Assembly (NCBI GenBank): GCA_002389905.1
Contig: DGRE01000039.1
Coordinates: 1-64,000 of the forward strand
Direction: 5' to 3'
Source of the DNA: Hungatella sp. UBA4396
GTDB lineage: Bacteria > Bacillota > Clostridia > Lachnospirales > Lachnospiraceae
DNA length: 64,000 nt
In this document: positions 63,875-64,000 of the stretch, in pieces
Layout of the letters: every line of letters begins with the position of its first letter
Numbering within the stretch: the first letter of the stretch is position 1
Notes under the pieces: model-generated
What the model was told of the DNA's origin: nothing
Seen by the model: the letters and a program-made list of their open reading frames with translations, nothing else
The model's database searches: none
Translations under genes and position numbers: made by a program

Positions 63875-64000
63875 ATGCCGGGGATTTCCCTGAAAAATGG
63901 CCTCATTTCCTACTATGGAAACCCGGCCGGTTATACAGAAAAAGAAAAAGCAGTGGTGGATCGTATCTTCCAAAACGACGAGCTGTCTGAATGGCTTAAA
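63875..64000 (+). CDS. Partial element gene cut by the window end
   Basis: Starts after GGGAGGTG with MPGISLKNGLISYYGNPAGY and stays open to the last base (42 codons). Too short to assign. Confidence 0.6.
   Translation, partial: MPGISLKNGLISYYGNPAGYTEKEKAVVDRIFQNDELSEWLK

Overview
The window looks like chromosome of a mid-GC gut-type Clostridia, most like Lachnospiraceae. The grounds are strong GGAGG ribosome sites, Gram-positive lipoprotein signals, choline-binding-type surface repeats, TPP riboswitches, a vanB-type glycopeptide resistance cluster and an integrative conjugative element (ICE) of the Firmicutes kind. No rRNA gene, complete tRNA gene, CRISPR array or intact transposase was found. 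Species assignment is inference.

Layout. 0-4.7 kb: a TetR regulator with its own palindromic operator and a heterodimeric ABC exporter. 4.7-8.4 kb: an amidohydrolase followed by overlapping luxE-like and luxC-like genes without luciferase. 8.4-15 kb: ordinary genes (GNAT, DUF4143-type ATPase, Y-family polymerase with YolD, ProX-type deacylase, LysR). 15-25.3 kb: the most interesting block. An AraC activator and a possible iron-type operator precede a metal-chelate lipoprotein, an ABC exporter-fold protein, two FecCD permeases and a FecE ATPase, which run with overlaps into nifH-, nifD- and nifK-like genes. No nitrogenase cofactor-assembly genes are present, so this is probably a nitrogenase-like reductase working on an imported chelate or a related cofactor; its substrate is unknown.

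25.3-34.6 kb: a surface protein with a helically phased upstream repeat array, gene remnants, a quinone oxidoreductase, and a complete minus-strand vanRSYWHBX cluster. The VanR-site-like arrays are preserved, but the VanB ligase appears to lack about 19 residues in its N-terminal domain. The cluster abuts a truncated acetyltransferase gene. 34.9-46.2 kb: an HD phosphohydrolase, a lantibiotic-type ABC transporter divergent from a two-component system, decayed PEP-synthase-like copies around a TetR gene, a TetR/rph rifamycin phosphotransferase pair with twin operators, an MFS pseudogene and an IS3-family remnant.

46.2-53.6 kb: a minus-strand thiamine salvage operon (thiM, thiE, a phosphatase, thiD, then thiZ/X/Y uptake genes) led by two tandem TPP riboswitches, each with its own terminator, plus an MccF-like S66 peptidase. 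This segment is flanked by two similar tRNA-3'-end/terminator sequences.

53.7-64 kb: the left end of an ICE inserted in the 3' end of a tRNA gene: att-like remnant, tandem 11-bp repeats, an excisionase-like protein, a four-gene cargo that looks like phage defence (AbiL-type ATPase plus RloB, then a DUF6414-like protein plus a ClpB-like ATPase), then element genes (DUF4314, ArdA-like, small accessory proteins, a Dam-type methylase), cut off at the window end.
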